Below, piece by piece: positions 1 to 8,142 of a stretch of 13,240 nucleotides of DNA (positions within the stretch are counted from its first letter, which is position 1; the number at the start of each line of letters is the position of its first letter). The DNA is taken from positions 11,265-24,504 of the forward strand of contig NW_004440291.1 of assembly GCF_000330505.1 (NCBI RefSeq). The letters are read 5' to 3'. A model generated the notes under the pieces. It saw only the letters and a program-made list of their open reading frames with translations, ran no database searches and was not told where the DNA came from. This DNA comes from Entamoeba invadens IP1. Its lineage: Eukaryota > Evosea > Mastigamoebida > Endamoebidae. The position numbers and the translations under genes are program-made.

Positions 1-709
1 CAGTTTGACCCAGTTGGAAATAATCAGCTCTAAAAGTGATGTCTTGCAATGACGTGCAATATGAAAAGGCGTAATTCTCTATGGAAGTCAAAGTGGCAGG
101 CAAGTCCAGTGATAAAAGAGACGAACAACTTTCGAAAAACGAACGACCAATGACTTTTAATGTGAGTGGGAAAGTGACGTACAATAAACTTTTAAAAGCG
201 ACAGAATGGTCGACATACTTCAATGAAGTGAGATGTGGCGGAAGAATTAAAGTTGTTATTTGACTAAGTGGCTCAAAGTCTTTTTCGTTTCTAAAGTATG
301 TTAGTTTGTTGAAATCAAAATCTTTTGCGTAAATGTCTGTGAGAACAACGCACTTGTTGTTGGTGGAAGTGTTGTATAAAAATATGTCCTTTTCATCATA
401 TGAAACATTTTTGTATAACACACTGTGGGGTTTAACAGTTTGACTCTTTTTAACAGAAAACCAAACAACTTTTTGATAGAATTTTTCATAGTCGAATTGG
501 TTATCATTATTTGAATAGATGTGCAATGTCTCCAAATTCGGGAAAAAGGGCCGAGTGTGGGTTGTTAGAGGAATTGGGTTAAAATGAAATTTTGAAAGAA
601 AATTGTTGTATTTTTTGGAAACTTGTTGGAGGAAAAGAAAATCCGTAATGGAAACAAAGTACTTGGCTACGATCATCATATGAAATGGGTCTATACAACA
701 AGTGTTCAT
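1..709 (-). CDS. BspA-like leucine-rich repeat protein, N-terminal part (runs off left edge)
   Basis: Reading the minus strand from the ATG at 709-707 gives 236 codons without a stop, continuing past position 1. Residues 1-65 are a non-repeat N-terminus with the segment FNPIPLT (43-49) followed by TRPFFPNLETLHIY (52-65). From about residue 150 come leucine-rich repeats of the LRR_5/BspA type with a period near 23, seen in LILPPHLTSL, VIGRSFFESCSS and LDLPATLTSIENYAF. This N-terminal layout followed by BspA repeats is what I know from the large Entamoeba family. One E. histolytica member has been reported at the cell surface, but most members have no known job. No signal peptide or membrane segment is visible in the part present. 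A smaller ORF can be read on the opposite strand at 81-263, but the repeat pattern makes the minus strand the coding one. The C-terminus lies outside the window, so intactness of the whole gene is unknown. Confidence 0.86.
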   Translation of the reverse strand, partial: MNTCCIDPFHMMIVAKYFVSITDFLFLQQVSKKYNNFLSKFHFNPIPLTTHTRPFFPNLETLHIYSNNDNQFDYEKFYQKVVWFSVKKSQTVKPHSVLYKNVSYDEKDIFLYNTSTNNKCVVLTDIYAKDFDFNKLTYFRNEKDFEPLSQITTLILPPHLTSLKYVDHSVAFKSLLYVTFPLTLKVIGRSFFESCSSLLSLDLPATLTSIENYAFSYCTSLQDITFRADYFQLGQT

Positions 710-921
710 CAATTTATTATTGTTTAATGAGTTGAAAAATCAGAATTAAATAAAAAATTAAAATTTTTAATTAAAAACATGTTTTAAAAAAACTCAAAAA
801 TAATTTATTTAAATTGGTATTTTTGATTTTGTTGTATTAATGTATTAAAATTATTGTTATTATATTATTATAACAGATATGGTCAAATCAAAAATGTGTT
901 GATTTGTTAAACAGGTTTTAT
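710..921. promoter_or_regulatory. Upstream region of the LRR gene
   Basis: This AT-rich spacer separates the LRR start codon from the MITE. Entamoeba promoters are usually within about 100 bases of the start codon because 5' leaders are short, so the promoter is expected here. I see no motif good enough to name, only T-rich and TTTAAT-like stretches read on the minus strand. The call rests on position alone. Confidence 0.3.
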
Positions 922-923
922 TA

Positions 924-1137
924 CAGATAGAGTATTTAATGGGTGCCAGAAACTAAATTGGTGCCAAGAAATTAGATTATTGATTGATGTAAAAATACGG
1001 GTATTATTTTATTTGTTTTTTATTTGTTTTTTTTTCTTGATAATAATAATAATGAAAATGGGTGCCAAATTCATTTCATATCTTAAATTAATTCTGGCAC
1101 CCAATAAGTTTTTGGCACCCTGTAAATACTCGATCTG
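924..1137. mobile_element. 214-bp MITE with TA target duplication
   Basis: The left end starts CAGATAGAGTATTTA (924-938). The right end, read on the minus strand from 1137, starts CAGATCGAGTATTTA. The two arms match at about 36 of 43 aligned bases. A TA lies directly outside each end (922-923 and 1138-1139), as expected for Tc1/mariner/pogo-type insertion. Five copies of the box GGTGCCA (or its complement TGGCACC) lie inside: two in each arm and one near 1060. They could be transposase binding sites. No protein is encoded; a 61-codon open frame at 980-1165 is T-rich and crosses the right end. The ends do not match those of the 2.5-kb element at 8666-11186, so its mobilising transposase is not evident here. 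Confidence 0.8.
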
Positions 1138-1139
1138 TA

Positions 1140-1661
1140 TTTGTGTATTTTTTTCTGTGAACTAAATATACCATCAAATCGTTTTTGTTTTAATGTATTT
1201 TTTGAATAACAAAAACTCAACTTACTATTTTTTATTAATATTAAACTATTTATTACTAAAGTATAATGATAATTAAATTTCTATATATAATGTAACAATA
1301 AAAACCAAATACAGTAAAGGAATGGAAAAAAACCGCTTTTGATAATTTTTAGTGAATAATGGTAAAATGTTTTCTAAATGTTATTTGATTTTATTTTTTT
1401 ATTTAAACAAAAAGAAAAAAAAACATCATTTTCATTTTGCCTGAGCATTGTTTCGAAGTGTTTAGAAGAAGGCTGTTAAAGTCTATTTATATTACGGTTA
1501 ATAGTTGAGTTATTCCAGAATTTATTTGTAAATAAACGGGATAATAAAGACATTAAACCAAAAATACAAATTTAAAAATAAACATAAAGTATGATAATAT
1601 TAATAAATAAATAAAACAAGAATGAATGTTGTTATCTTTGTTATCGGCTTTTTCCTTGTCG
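1140..1661. other. AT-rich spacer without a recognisable gene
   Basis: This stretch is dominated by A/T runs on both strands. Apart from the 36-bp repeat copy at 1315-1350 I see no coding signal, RNA gene or clear regulatory site. Confidence 0.5.
1315..1350 (+). repeat. Dispersed repeat copy A (TAAAGG..AAACCGCTTTTGATAATTT)
   Basis: The reverse complement of this segment matches 8635-8670 at about 31 of 33 bases, with both copies containing AAAAGCGGTTTTTTTCCA. The two copies are inverted relative to each other and 7.3 kb apart. The inner flanks stay weakly alike for another 20 or so bases. The core ACCGCTT also recurs at 7318, 7421 and 7690. The segment could be a terminal repeat of a large element, a remnant of a smaller one, or a shared regulatory sequence. 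Confidence 0.65.
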
Positions 1662-1796
1662 TCACTTTAAATTTATCACTTTAATATCATTTTCTTCATT
1701 GTGTTGCTGTCTAATATAAACTGTATTCCAAAACTCTGTACCGTTTCCAAAATTTATATAAACCCTTTGTCCTAATTTCTCGTTATTTACTATTTT
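1662..1796 (-). pseudogene. Gene relic, 44-codon C-terminal-like fragment
   Basis: Read on the minus strand from 1796, 44 codons are open and end at a TGA (1664-1662). The peptide contains LGQRVYINFGNGTEFWNT and ends in DIKVINLK. The mix of Gly, Trp, Asn, Gln and charged residues, and the higher GC than the spacers on each side, look like protein-coding sequence and not random AT-rich translation. There is no ATG, and a stop sits directly upstream, so at best this is the tail of a broken gene. I do not recognise the family. Confidence 0.35.
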
Positions 1797-1881
1797 TTAT
1801 TTGTTTTATTTTTTATTTTTCTATTTGTTGAACCAACAACGGTACACAGTTTCAAACCCTCAAAAATCAATACAGTTTCAA

Positions 1882-1954
1882 TTATCGAACAAAAAATCGG
1901 GAAATCACCCAAATATTGGGTAAATCTTTCCCGATTTTCCAGGTTCGTTATATA
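1882..1954. repeat. 73-bp palindrome (inverted repeat)
   Basis: AAAATCGGGAAA (1893-1904) pairs with TTTCCCGATTTT (1927-1938). Inside, ACCCAA and TTGGGT (around 1908-1920) also pair around a short AT loop. Outside, ATCGAAC pairs with GTTCGTTAT (about 1884-1890 and 1943-1951) with small offsets. The whole could fold into a cruciform or an RNA hairpin. It could be a tiny foldback element, fused transposon ends or a structured RNA; there is no T-run or neighbouring intact gene to suggest a terminator. Confidence 0.6.
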
Positions 1955-2217
1955 GTCAGTGGTTTATTTTGTGACTAAACGTGAGTAAAATTCTATCTTT
2001 CAAATAAACACAAGATAAACGACAATATAACGATAAACAAATGATGTAATGAAGGACATTATTGCATCTAATGATACAACATTTAAATAAATAACAAGTT
2101 TTTGTTTATTTCAACAATTAAAAAAGTCATCAATAACATAAAACAAACATTTAAACAATCAAGGTTATTAATCAAAAGAGTCTTAAATAAAATAAACAGT
2201 TCAAAAACTAAAAAAAA

Positions 2218-2331
2218 ACTTTTCAATTGTATAGCCTTAACCAATTTATCTTCTCTCAATGCTTGTTTTACTCATTAGTACTTTTCATTTTTATCCGGAA
2301 CACGACTTGGTGATTCTGTAAACATGGACAT
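2218..2331 (-). pseudogene. Gene relic, N-terminal-like fragment with two stops
   Basis: From an ATG at 2331-2329 the minus strand reads MSMFTESPSRVPDKNEKY, then two adjacent stops (TAA TGA), then in the same frame VKQALREDKLVKAIQLKS before dissolving into T-rich sequence near 2218. The hydrophilic, charged composition and local rise in GC suggest a real N-terminus that has decayed. The family is not recognised, and no continuation is visible downstream. Confidence 0.35.
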
Positions 2332-2516
2332 TTAATTATAAAGTTTTGTTTTATGTTTTTGGCAAAATTTGTGTTATGGTAATCAAATTTTTGATCCTAA
2401 GTTTGTTTTTTATATTTTTCAAGTAAATTTTTGGTGCAAGATTTATTTGTCAAGTAAAATTTAAAAAAGTCGGGTTCGTTATTTTGTTTTTTTCGAGTAA
2501 ATATTTATAACAAAAA

Positions 2517-2720
2517 ATGAGGGTTAAGCAAAGGAAAAATTATTTAGAAATTATTTGTCAAAAAAATCGGGGCATCCCAGTACAGAGTTTTGAAAAACAG
2601 TTTACAAACAAAAATTGTTTAACTTCGCACAGTGCCACCAAAAATTTTTTATTGGAAGTGAATTTTGAAAATTTTGTTCCAACCCATCAAAATTTTGAAT
2701 GTGGTGGTGGAAAAAAATAA
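2517..2720 (+). CDS. Hypothetical 67-codon ORF overlapping an inverted repeat
   Basis: An ATG-started frame of 67 codons ends in FECGGGKK. Codons 35-50 (about 2617-2666) fall in the sequence repeated in inverted orientation at 4428-4476, where the similar peptide SSATK is read from an ATG but the frame differs afterwards by a 4-base indel. The repeat conserves the DNA more than the reading frame, so the ORF may be an accident of a repeat end. No domain is recognised. Confidence 0.22.
   Translation: MRVKQRKNYLEIICQKNRGIPVQSFEKQFTNKNCLTSHSATKNFLLEVNFENFVPTHQNFECGGGKK
2617..2666 (+). repeat. Left arm of a 1.8-kb-spaced inverted repeat
   Basis: This arm reads GTTTAA, CTTCGCA, CAGTGCCACCAAAA, then TTTTTATTGGAAGTGAATTT after a short variable part. 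The same blocks occur on the minus strand at 4476-4428. There the 7-base block is TGCGAAG, the exact reverse complement of CTTCGCA, and the variable part is 4 bases longer. The pair could be the ends of a decayed element that encloses the relic gene at 2951-3466. Confidence 0.6.
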
Positions 2721-2950
2721 TTCCAATAAACAAATAACATTTTGAGGTTTATAGAAATGTTATTATATAAACCTTCAACGATAAATATATAACTTCAGCT
2801 ACAAAAATAAAGAAGGCAAAAATAGCAACATAAAAATGGCCAATAAAAAATGTAAAAAAGTTTAAAAACATTAAAGATTACTTTTTTCATATTCTTTTAT
2901 TCTTTTAGACTTCTTTGCAATGTTTAGCAAACATAAATTATTATAACGAG

Positions 2951-3466
2951 TCAATTAATTATGCACAACTTCTTGTTCTTATCACATTTGTATTTCTGGT
3001 TCATTTCATAAAGTTTTGAAATAGTTGTTTGAAGAATGTGGAACTCCCCGTTTCTTTCATGGGTATAACAGTCATACCTCTGATTGACTCATTTCAATGC
3101 TTTTCCGTGTTAATAAGAAAAGAGATCTACCGTCATACCTCATACCAAAGTTCATCCCCTGTTAACACTTTCTCAGTCTTTTTTTGACTTTTTGACTATT
3201 TATAAAGAACTTTTAGTCTTTTTCTTTTTCCTTCGTAAACGCTTCTCAAGCTCAGTTTCTTCTACTAAATCTACACCCGTCTTTAATAATCGATTCACCC
3301 TATTCCAATTAATGTTGTCTAGGAACCTTTCTCCCTTCGATTCTTAGATATTTTTTTCCTCTTCTAAGTATTTGCTACTTCCACCAAGATCTGTACTCAA
3401 GTCTGTTTTAATAGAAATTACTTCTCGACCTTTATCACTCAAGTATTCTTGACACCATGCTTTTCC
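2951..3466 (-). pseudogene. Unidentified decayed gene, about 515 bp, minus strand
   Basis: The minus strand from 3466 to 3200 is one frame of 89 codons broken only by a TAA at 3346-3344. It reads WCQEYLSDKGREVISIKTDL, then after the stop ERFLDNINWNRVNRLLK and a basic end (LEKRLRRKKKKTKSSL). Further downstream, short pieces in shifting frames (TEKVLTGDELWYEV, then SLFLLTRKSIEMSQSE) lead to a second open block, 3088-2951, with THERNGEFHILQTTISKLYE. The region has clearly higher GC than its flanks, and its C and T runs on the plus strand reflect Lys/Glu-rich minus-strand coding. I read it as one gene broken by several frameshifts and stops. The family is not recognised; a transposon-encoded protein is plausible given the flanking inverted repeats. 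Confidence 0.5.
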
Positions 3467-3489
3467 TTACTCCTCGTGTGATCTATGTT

Positions 3490-4427
3490 GTAAATATTTT
3501 ATAGATGGAGTTTTCAAAATGTGTAAACTTTTGAGAGAAATTCATTTTTGTTTACTTTTTTATTTTATTTAGAATTTGTTTGACGGTGATTTGTTTATTT
3601 TTTATTTATGATAACTAAGTCTTATGTATATTATTACAAATAATTTAAAATGAATTATAATCTTTATAAAGTTTATTATTTTTTATTAAAAAAAACAAAA
3701 AGCTTTTTTCAAATTATAATACTAGTTTATATTAATTATAATTTTCTTTGAAAAATTGGCATAAGGTGTAATGACCACACTAAATTTACTGTTATGTTTT
3801 ATAAATTTATAAAAAAATGGCAATATTTTCATTATTATTAAAAACCACCTTTATCAATCTAAAATTGTATAAATTTGCGGGCACTTGTGATGTTTTAAGA
3901 AAATTAGTTATTCTTGGAATTTACAAATTAAAGAAAACCATTAATATAATAATTGTTTTATTATTTTTTATAGCAAATAAATACAAAAACATTTTTTTTA
4001 TGGAATAATTTCAATTTTTGTATTTTTTATTAAATAATAATATAACTATTATTTACTAATGTAGAGAGGTTTATTATCAGCATATTGTTTACTATATATT
4101 ATAGTTTTATTTGATTAAATTATTAGATTATTAAATAACGTATATATCCCGGTTTTTAAAGCATTATATTAATTGTCTATTAATATCTTTAATTATTAAC
4201 ATTAATTATAATTATTATTAGTTTTAGTATAATAAAATAAAATAATTACTACTAATTATAATTATTTATATAATATATTTACTACTCGCAGGTTTATGAT
4301 TTATAATATTTTACTAATGATTGCATTTAATTAATAAATAATTACGGCACTTATATTAAAAATGGTAATTTTAAAAATGATTTTGAATTTTTTGGGTTAA
4401 AAAATCTTCCCATTGTTTAAATGAAAT
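3490..4427. other. Very AT-rich spacer
   Basis: Long A/T runs, including TTATAATTATTATT-type stretches around 4180-4280. A 63-codon frame at 3817-4008 is made of Leu, Ile, Lys and Phe as expected for random AT-rich DNA. I see no supported gene, RNA or regulatory site. Confidence 0.5.
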
Positions 4428-4476
4428 TCACTTCCAATAAAAACATACCTTTTGGTGGCACTGCTTCGCATTAAAC
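4428..4476 (-). repeat. Right arm of a 1.8-kb-spaced inverted repeat
   Basis: The minus strand matches the arm at 2617-2666: GTTTAA, then TGCGAAG (inverted relative to the other arm), then CAGTGCCACCAAAA, a 4-base-longer variable part and TTTTTATTGGAAGTGAATTT. A 24-codon frame from the ATG at 4471 (MRSSATKRYVF) covers the arm but is too short to call a gene. Confidence 0.6.
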
Positions 4477-4640
4477 GTTATATTTTGTAATTTACACTTT
4501 AAAAGTTCTCTTTTATACCCTTTTCCATTTTTTGATTATTAAAACTTTAAAAATTTATATTTTACAGATTTTTATTGCGATAAAACTTGTTAATATTAAA
4601 TGGAAAATTTAATTAAAAAAAATAAAAAAATAAAACCAAG

Positions 4641-6278
4641 TTATTTTTTTTCTTTTCGAGGTTTCTTTTCATTTGAAATTTTGTTCTTTTCATCCTTTTT
4701 GATTTTCATAAGTTTTTCAACACCGAGCCTGTGCTCTCTATCAGTAAAGTTTTCAATGGAGACTCTAACAGTTTGGGTTTCTTTTCTTTTTGGATCCTTA
4801 CCAAGAAAAGAGCAAACCTCTCTGGCATAAGACATGTCAATTTTTGCAACACCTTTAAGAAGGTCTACAGTGTTGAAGTTGGGGTTAACACGTCTCATGT
4901 TTTCCAACTCTTCTTTAGATGGGTGTTGAACCACATATATTATACCAGCCTGTTTGAAGGCGCTGGTAATCGTGTCGCCATCAGACACTACTTCCCATGA
5001 GTAAACAAGCTGCCTAATTTTGTCTTCCTCTAAGAGCTTTGCAAATTTTTTCAATGCATTTTTGAACTCGGGTGAGTTCATTTTGAGAATTTTCCCGTTT
5101 CTATGGACCTTTTCGTCACACTTTTCATTTTCTTTTTCACTTAATGAAATTTTGTGTAACACCAAATTGTTTTTGTTTGCAAGGAAAGTTTTTTGTTTCC
5201 TTAAAATTCCCAGATCCATAGGCTGACACAAATGGAAACTGTGGGGGACTTCCTTTATAATCTCAACGGAATTATCCCGAAATAATGCTGCAATTTCATC
5301 ACTGAAATAGCCCAAAAAGCCGTCAATAATTAGATACACCTTCGTATCAACTCTCACACCCATTCGGTTTCTTTTTTCCTTAATATTCGGGAAAAACACT
5401 TGTTTGAGCCGCATTGTGAATAATTGCGTATTTAGAACACCTGATTTTTGGTATCTAATAATAGCACGACTCTTGAGTTCCACAATTAGCTTGTCTTCGA
5501 TGGTGAGTCTTTTGGTAACAACAAGGGGTATCATTTTTGTCCCATCTAGACAACCACAACACAAAAGACTCGTTCTAGAACCATCTCTGTCGACTTCGTT
5601 AAAAACTTGTTCCCTTGATTCGACTGACACGTAGACAACTCGGGTTCTTGAATAAACCCATTCATTGAATCCAATTTCATCTAAGTTAAAAACAAGCTCA
5701 CATCTGCATCCATCCAATTTTCTTTTTAATTCTGAGTAATACTGCAGGATGGCAGTTTGTGATACCTCTGCTCGTTTTGTTTCCATAACTTGGGCCTTTT
5801 TGTTTCAATTCCTGGGATTAATTTAAGAACTTTATTCAATTGCCTTGTTCCCATTGTTTTGCCAAAATTTTCAAACATAAAAAGTCCAATTTCTTCTGGT
5901 TTTGCTTTTAGGTTTCTTTCATTTCTTATGCTATTTTAGAACTTCTTCGTCTGAAAGAAGTCGTTTTCTTCCCTTTTCCGAAATTTTTCCATTTTTGTCT
6001 TCTTTTCGTATTTTTCGAATTTGGGAATTTACACCCGATTCCTCAAAAGTCCCGAAAAAATACTCAAGTGCTACTCTAATTGATTTTTTGGTTCCTTTAA
6101 ACTCATTAATTGACACATTAGAAAGATCGTTTAATGAAAACCGCACTTGCTCTCTAAAAGTGGGAAAAGATTCTTTTTTTATTTTTATCTCAAGGTCTTG
6201 GAAAGCTTTGAAAATAATAGGGCAATTAATTAGGTATTGTTCAGCCCTTTGACTAACAGGAGTTTTCGGACCAATCAT
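4641..6278 (-). pseudogene. Pogo-type (DDE_1) transposase, broken, element 1
   Basis: A transposase of the Tc1/mariner/pogo superfamily, which cuts and joins transposon ends at TA sites. The C-terminal block, 381 codons from 5786 to 4641, holds the DDE_1 core: VFNLDEIGF with Asp at residue 36, YLIIDGFLGY with Asp 155, and HLCQPMDLGI with Asp 191, so 35 residues lie between the last two. The tail is very basic. The N-terminal block (ATG at 6278 down to about 5931) is in the same frame. The roughly 130 bases between them read properly only in a shifted frame (KAKPEEIGLFMFENFGKTMG), so two compensating indels, near 5930 and 5800, break the gene. An ATG at 6355-6353 opens MSQPSSKPPQLKKEYKK in another frame and may be the true start. 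The second Asp motif has lost the usual Asn/Gln-Cys-x-x-His. No terminal inverted repeats were found around it. Confidence 0.87.
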
Positions 6279-6355
6279 TTTCAAACTTTCGTGTTTTTGG
6301 AACCTTTTTTATATTCTTTCTTTAATTGAGGGGGCTTGGAAGAAGGTTGGGACAT

Positions 6356-6828
6356 TGTTTAAAAAGGTTTATAAAAGAGTTTATTAAATAGGCTATTGAT
6401 ATTGTTTTTTATATTATTGTTAAATTTTATTGATTAATTATTATTTTTATTTCGAAATTTAACAAGTGTTTTTTAAATCTAAAAATTTTATAGTTACTTT
6501 TTTTGTTGCGATAAAAAACCCTTTTTATTTTTTATTGTTAGTAAAGTTAAAGAATTGTTTTTATTATTTACTTGTATATTATCAAATAAAAAATAACTTT
6601 GTTATTAATTAATAAATTTGTTGTTTATTAATATTATTTTTAATCGATTTAAATAATTGATGTTGCGATAAATAAATTTAGATTTATAAATTATTATATT
6701 TAATAACTATTAATTATTATAATTTAACCATTTATTTAACTAATATCTTTTTTCGAAAAACTGGTTAAAAAATAGTTTATTTACTATTATAAAATAGTTA
6801 AAAACGATGACTTATATTTTTCTTATTG
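6356..6828. other. Very AT-rich spacer downstream of nothing recognisable
   Basis: Almost pure A/T with two copies of TTGCGATAAA (6507 and 6664); a third copy lies at 4577 on the other side of element 1. No coding, RNA or promoter signal can be supported. Confidence 0.45.
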
Positions 6829-6969
6829 TCAACTTAAATTGCATGACACCCATAGAATGATCATGAATTGATTCATTTGACACGAAGTATCGAAGCCGTG
6901 GTTATCTTTGTGTATCTCTTTTGAACTTTCAAGTGTTGAGTAGTTTTCATTCCTTTTCAGACTCACCAT
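6829..6969 (-). CDS. Small hypothetical ORF, 46 codons
   Basis: From the ATG at 6969 the minus strand reads MVSLKRNENYSTLESSKE and later NHGFDTSCQMNQFMIILWV before a TGA at 6831-6829. GC is higher than in the surrounding spacers and the residue mix is protein-like, so it may be a relic exon or the start of a dead gene. There is no match to a family I know, and chance cannot be excluded at this length. Confidence 0.22.
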   Translation of the reverse strand: MVSLKRNENYSTLESSKEIHKDNHGFDTSCQMNQFMIILWVSCNLS

Positions 6970-7226
6970 TTGATCAATTTTTGAAACAAGTTATAGTATA
7001 AATTATATTAAATTTATTAATGTTTTTAGTTATTTTGTTCTTCTTTATAAAAATACGTGCGAAAATCCCAAAATGTTACATATATTTACTGTAATAAAAT
7101 GAACAATATAGTCCATCAAATAGTAAGTTAGTTGTTGAATATCATTTTTTTATAATTAGTGAATAAAGGTTTAAAACCCCTCTAAAATAAACAACACATC
7201 AACTTTCACTTTGGCACCACGTTTTC
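6970..7226. other. Spacer
   Basis: AT-rich, no gene or motif supported. Confidence 0.4.
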
Positions 7227-7343
7227 TCAACCACGTATTGGGCTGATAACAGTCATTATCTCCATGATATTTTCAACAATTTTTATTGAAATGCACTTTT
7301 GGGCAAGCATTTTGGCTGGCGGGAAAAACCGCTTCACTACCAT
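7227..7343 (-). pseudogene. Small ORF C of a repeated family (MVVKRFFPP..AQKCISI)
   Basis: The minus strand from the ATG at 7343 gives 38 codons: MVVKRFFPPAKMLAQKCISI and then KIVENIMEIMTVISPIRG, ended by a TGA. The start overlaps a 31-bp repeat (7318-7348) that matches 7690-7720 at 29 of 31 bases; the differing coding bases are one Val/Ala change and one silent change. The peptide AQKCIS recurs in the small ORF at 7963-8142, where the DNA differs only at three silent third positions. This looks like a fragment of a protein family that has been duplicated locally and has decayed. The function is unknown. A DNA-level repeat with a regulatory role is the alternative. Confidence 0.4.
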
Positions 7344-7415
7344 TTACTTGTTTTATTGTATAGAAAAATAACGTTTTTCGGCATTTTGCCGAGTTTTAAA
7401 ATAAAAAATAATACG

Positions 7416-7433
7416 GTGGCGAAAAACCGCTTT
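7416..7433 (+). repeat. Copy E of the GAAAAACCGCTTT core
   Basis: GGTGGCGAAAAACCGCTTT shares its last 13 bases with the copies at 7690 and, with one change, 7318. The bases on either side diverge, and the minus strand here has no long frame. This may be a more decayed copy of the same unit. Confidence 0.5.
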
Positions 7434-7613
7434 AGATCTTTTTTTGTCTTTTCGTAACCAAATTCTTATTGTTTTATTATGAAAACTTATCCAATAACCA
7501 AATATTGTTTTTTTAAAATGTGAAAAATGGTGTGTTTTTTCTCGGCATACAAATATTTTTTAAACCAAATGTATTGAATAACATACAAAAACACATAATA
7601 AACTTGAATTTAT

Positions 7614-7715
7614 TCACCATACAGAAATGATTACCGCACTTTCGGACCGTCCACAGTATCCTCCCAGTCTTTTTATCGTTTTTCTGCACGGCGGGAAAAA
7701 CCGCTTTACTGCCAT
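7614..7715 (-). pseudogene. Small ORF D of a repeated family (MAVKRFFPP..)
   Basis: The minus strand from the ATG at 7715 reads MAVKRFFPPCRKTIKRLGGY and then CGRSESAVIISVW, 33 codons in all. Its first nine codons align with those of the ORF at 7227-7343 (MVVKRFFPP), after which the two differ. It contains GGCGGGAAAAACCGC on the plus strand, which also matches the E2F-type site TTTCCCGCC when read on the minus strand. It may be a relic gene start or a regulatory repeat that happens to be open. No known family is recognised. Confidence 0.35.
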
Positions 7716-7962
7716 TTACTGATAAAATTACACATAATTATAACCAAAGTTTCAATTTGCCTCAAATAATTGAGGTTTTGGTGAAAAAAAGCTAAAAAAC
7801 ACGAGAAATTATAACGGACATGTGCAGCGCCCTTTTACTGCTTCTAATAATTTACACAAAATTATCCGTCTTACATTGTTTTTATTAACCAATATTAATA
7901 AATTGCTTCGTTTATTTTATAAAAAGTTTCAAAAAAGCAAGTACAAAAAAATAACGAGTCAT

Positions 7963-8142
7963 TTATCGCTTGCTTGACAGGTACTTGAAAAACCGCTGGG
8001 AATGGATGCACTCACGTTCAGTTGGTGAGTATATCCAAAGTGCGTTTTTTCAGTTTGGCATTGAAATGCATTTCTGAGCGAATGAGGAATCCAACAAGAT
8101 GGGTGTGAAATAAAGGTGCAGTCTGTCTTTGCTGAGAGACAT
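7963..8142 (-). pseudogene. Small ORF F of a repeated family, one internal stop
   Basis: From the ATG at 8142 the minus strand reads 60 codons in one frame with a single TGA at codon 31: MSLSKDRLHLYFTPILLDSS, FAQKCISMPN, stop, then KNALWIYSPTERECIHSQRFF and KYLSSKR before TAA. AQKCIS is shared with the ORF at 7227-7343 with only third-position base changes, and QRFF falls on the same GAAAAACCGCT core as KRFF in the two other small ORFs. The local GC is well above the spacers. I take it as a decayed copy of an unknown gene; one stop is the only break. Confidence 0.42.

Noticed and set aside
81..263. 60-codon plus-strand ORF at the left edge
   Set aside because: It lies opposite the LRR gene, whose minus-strand frame shows clear BspA-type repeats over the same bases.
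301..507. 68-codon minus-strand ORF
   Set aside because: A different frame of the same strand inside the LRR gene; it has no repeat or domain pattern.
980..1165. 61-codon ORF overlapping the MITE
   Set aside because: T-rich, Phe/Ile-rich and crosses the element end; the inverted repeats explain the sequence.
1942..1956. GGTTCGTTATA as a tRNA B box
   Set aside because: It does not fit the B-box consensus, no A box or cloverleaf surrounds it, and it is part of the palindrome.
3817..4008. 63-codon plus-strand ORF
   Set aside because: Its composition (Leu, Ile, Lys, Phe) is what random AT-rich DNA gives, and GC does not rise locally.
4563..6850. Terminal inverted repeats for element 1, for example starting TACAGATTTTT at 4563
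   Set aside because: No matching inverted sequence was found on the other side; short shared words such as CTTGTTAA are too AT-rich to count.
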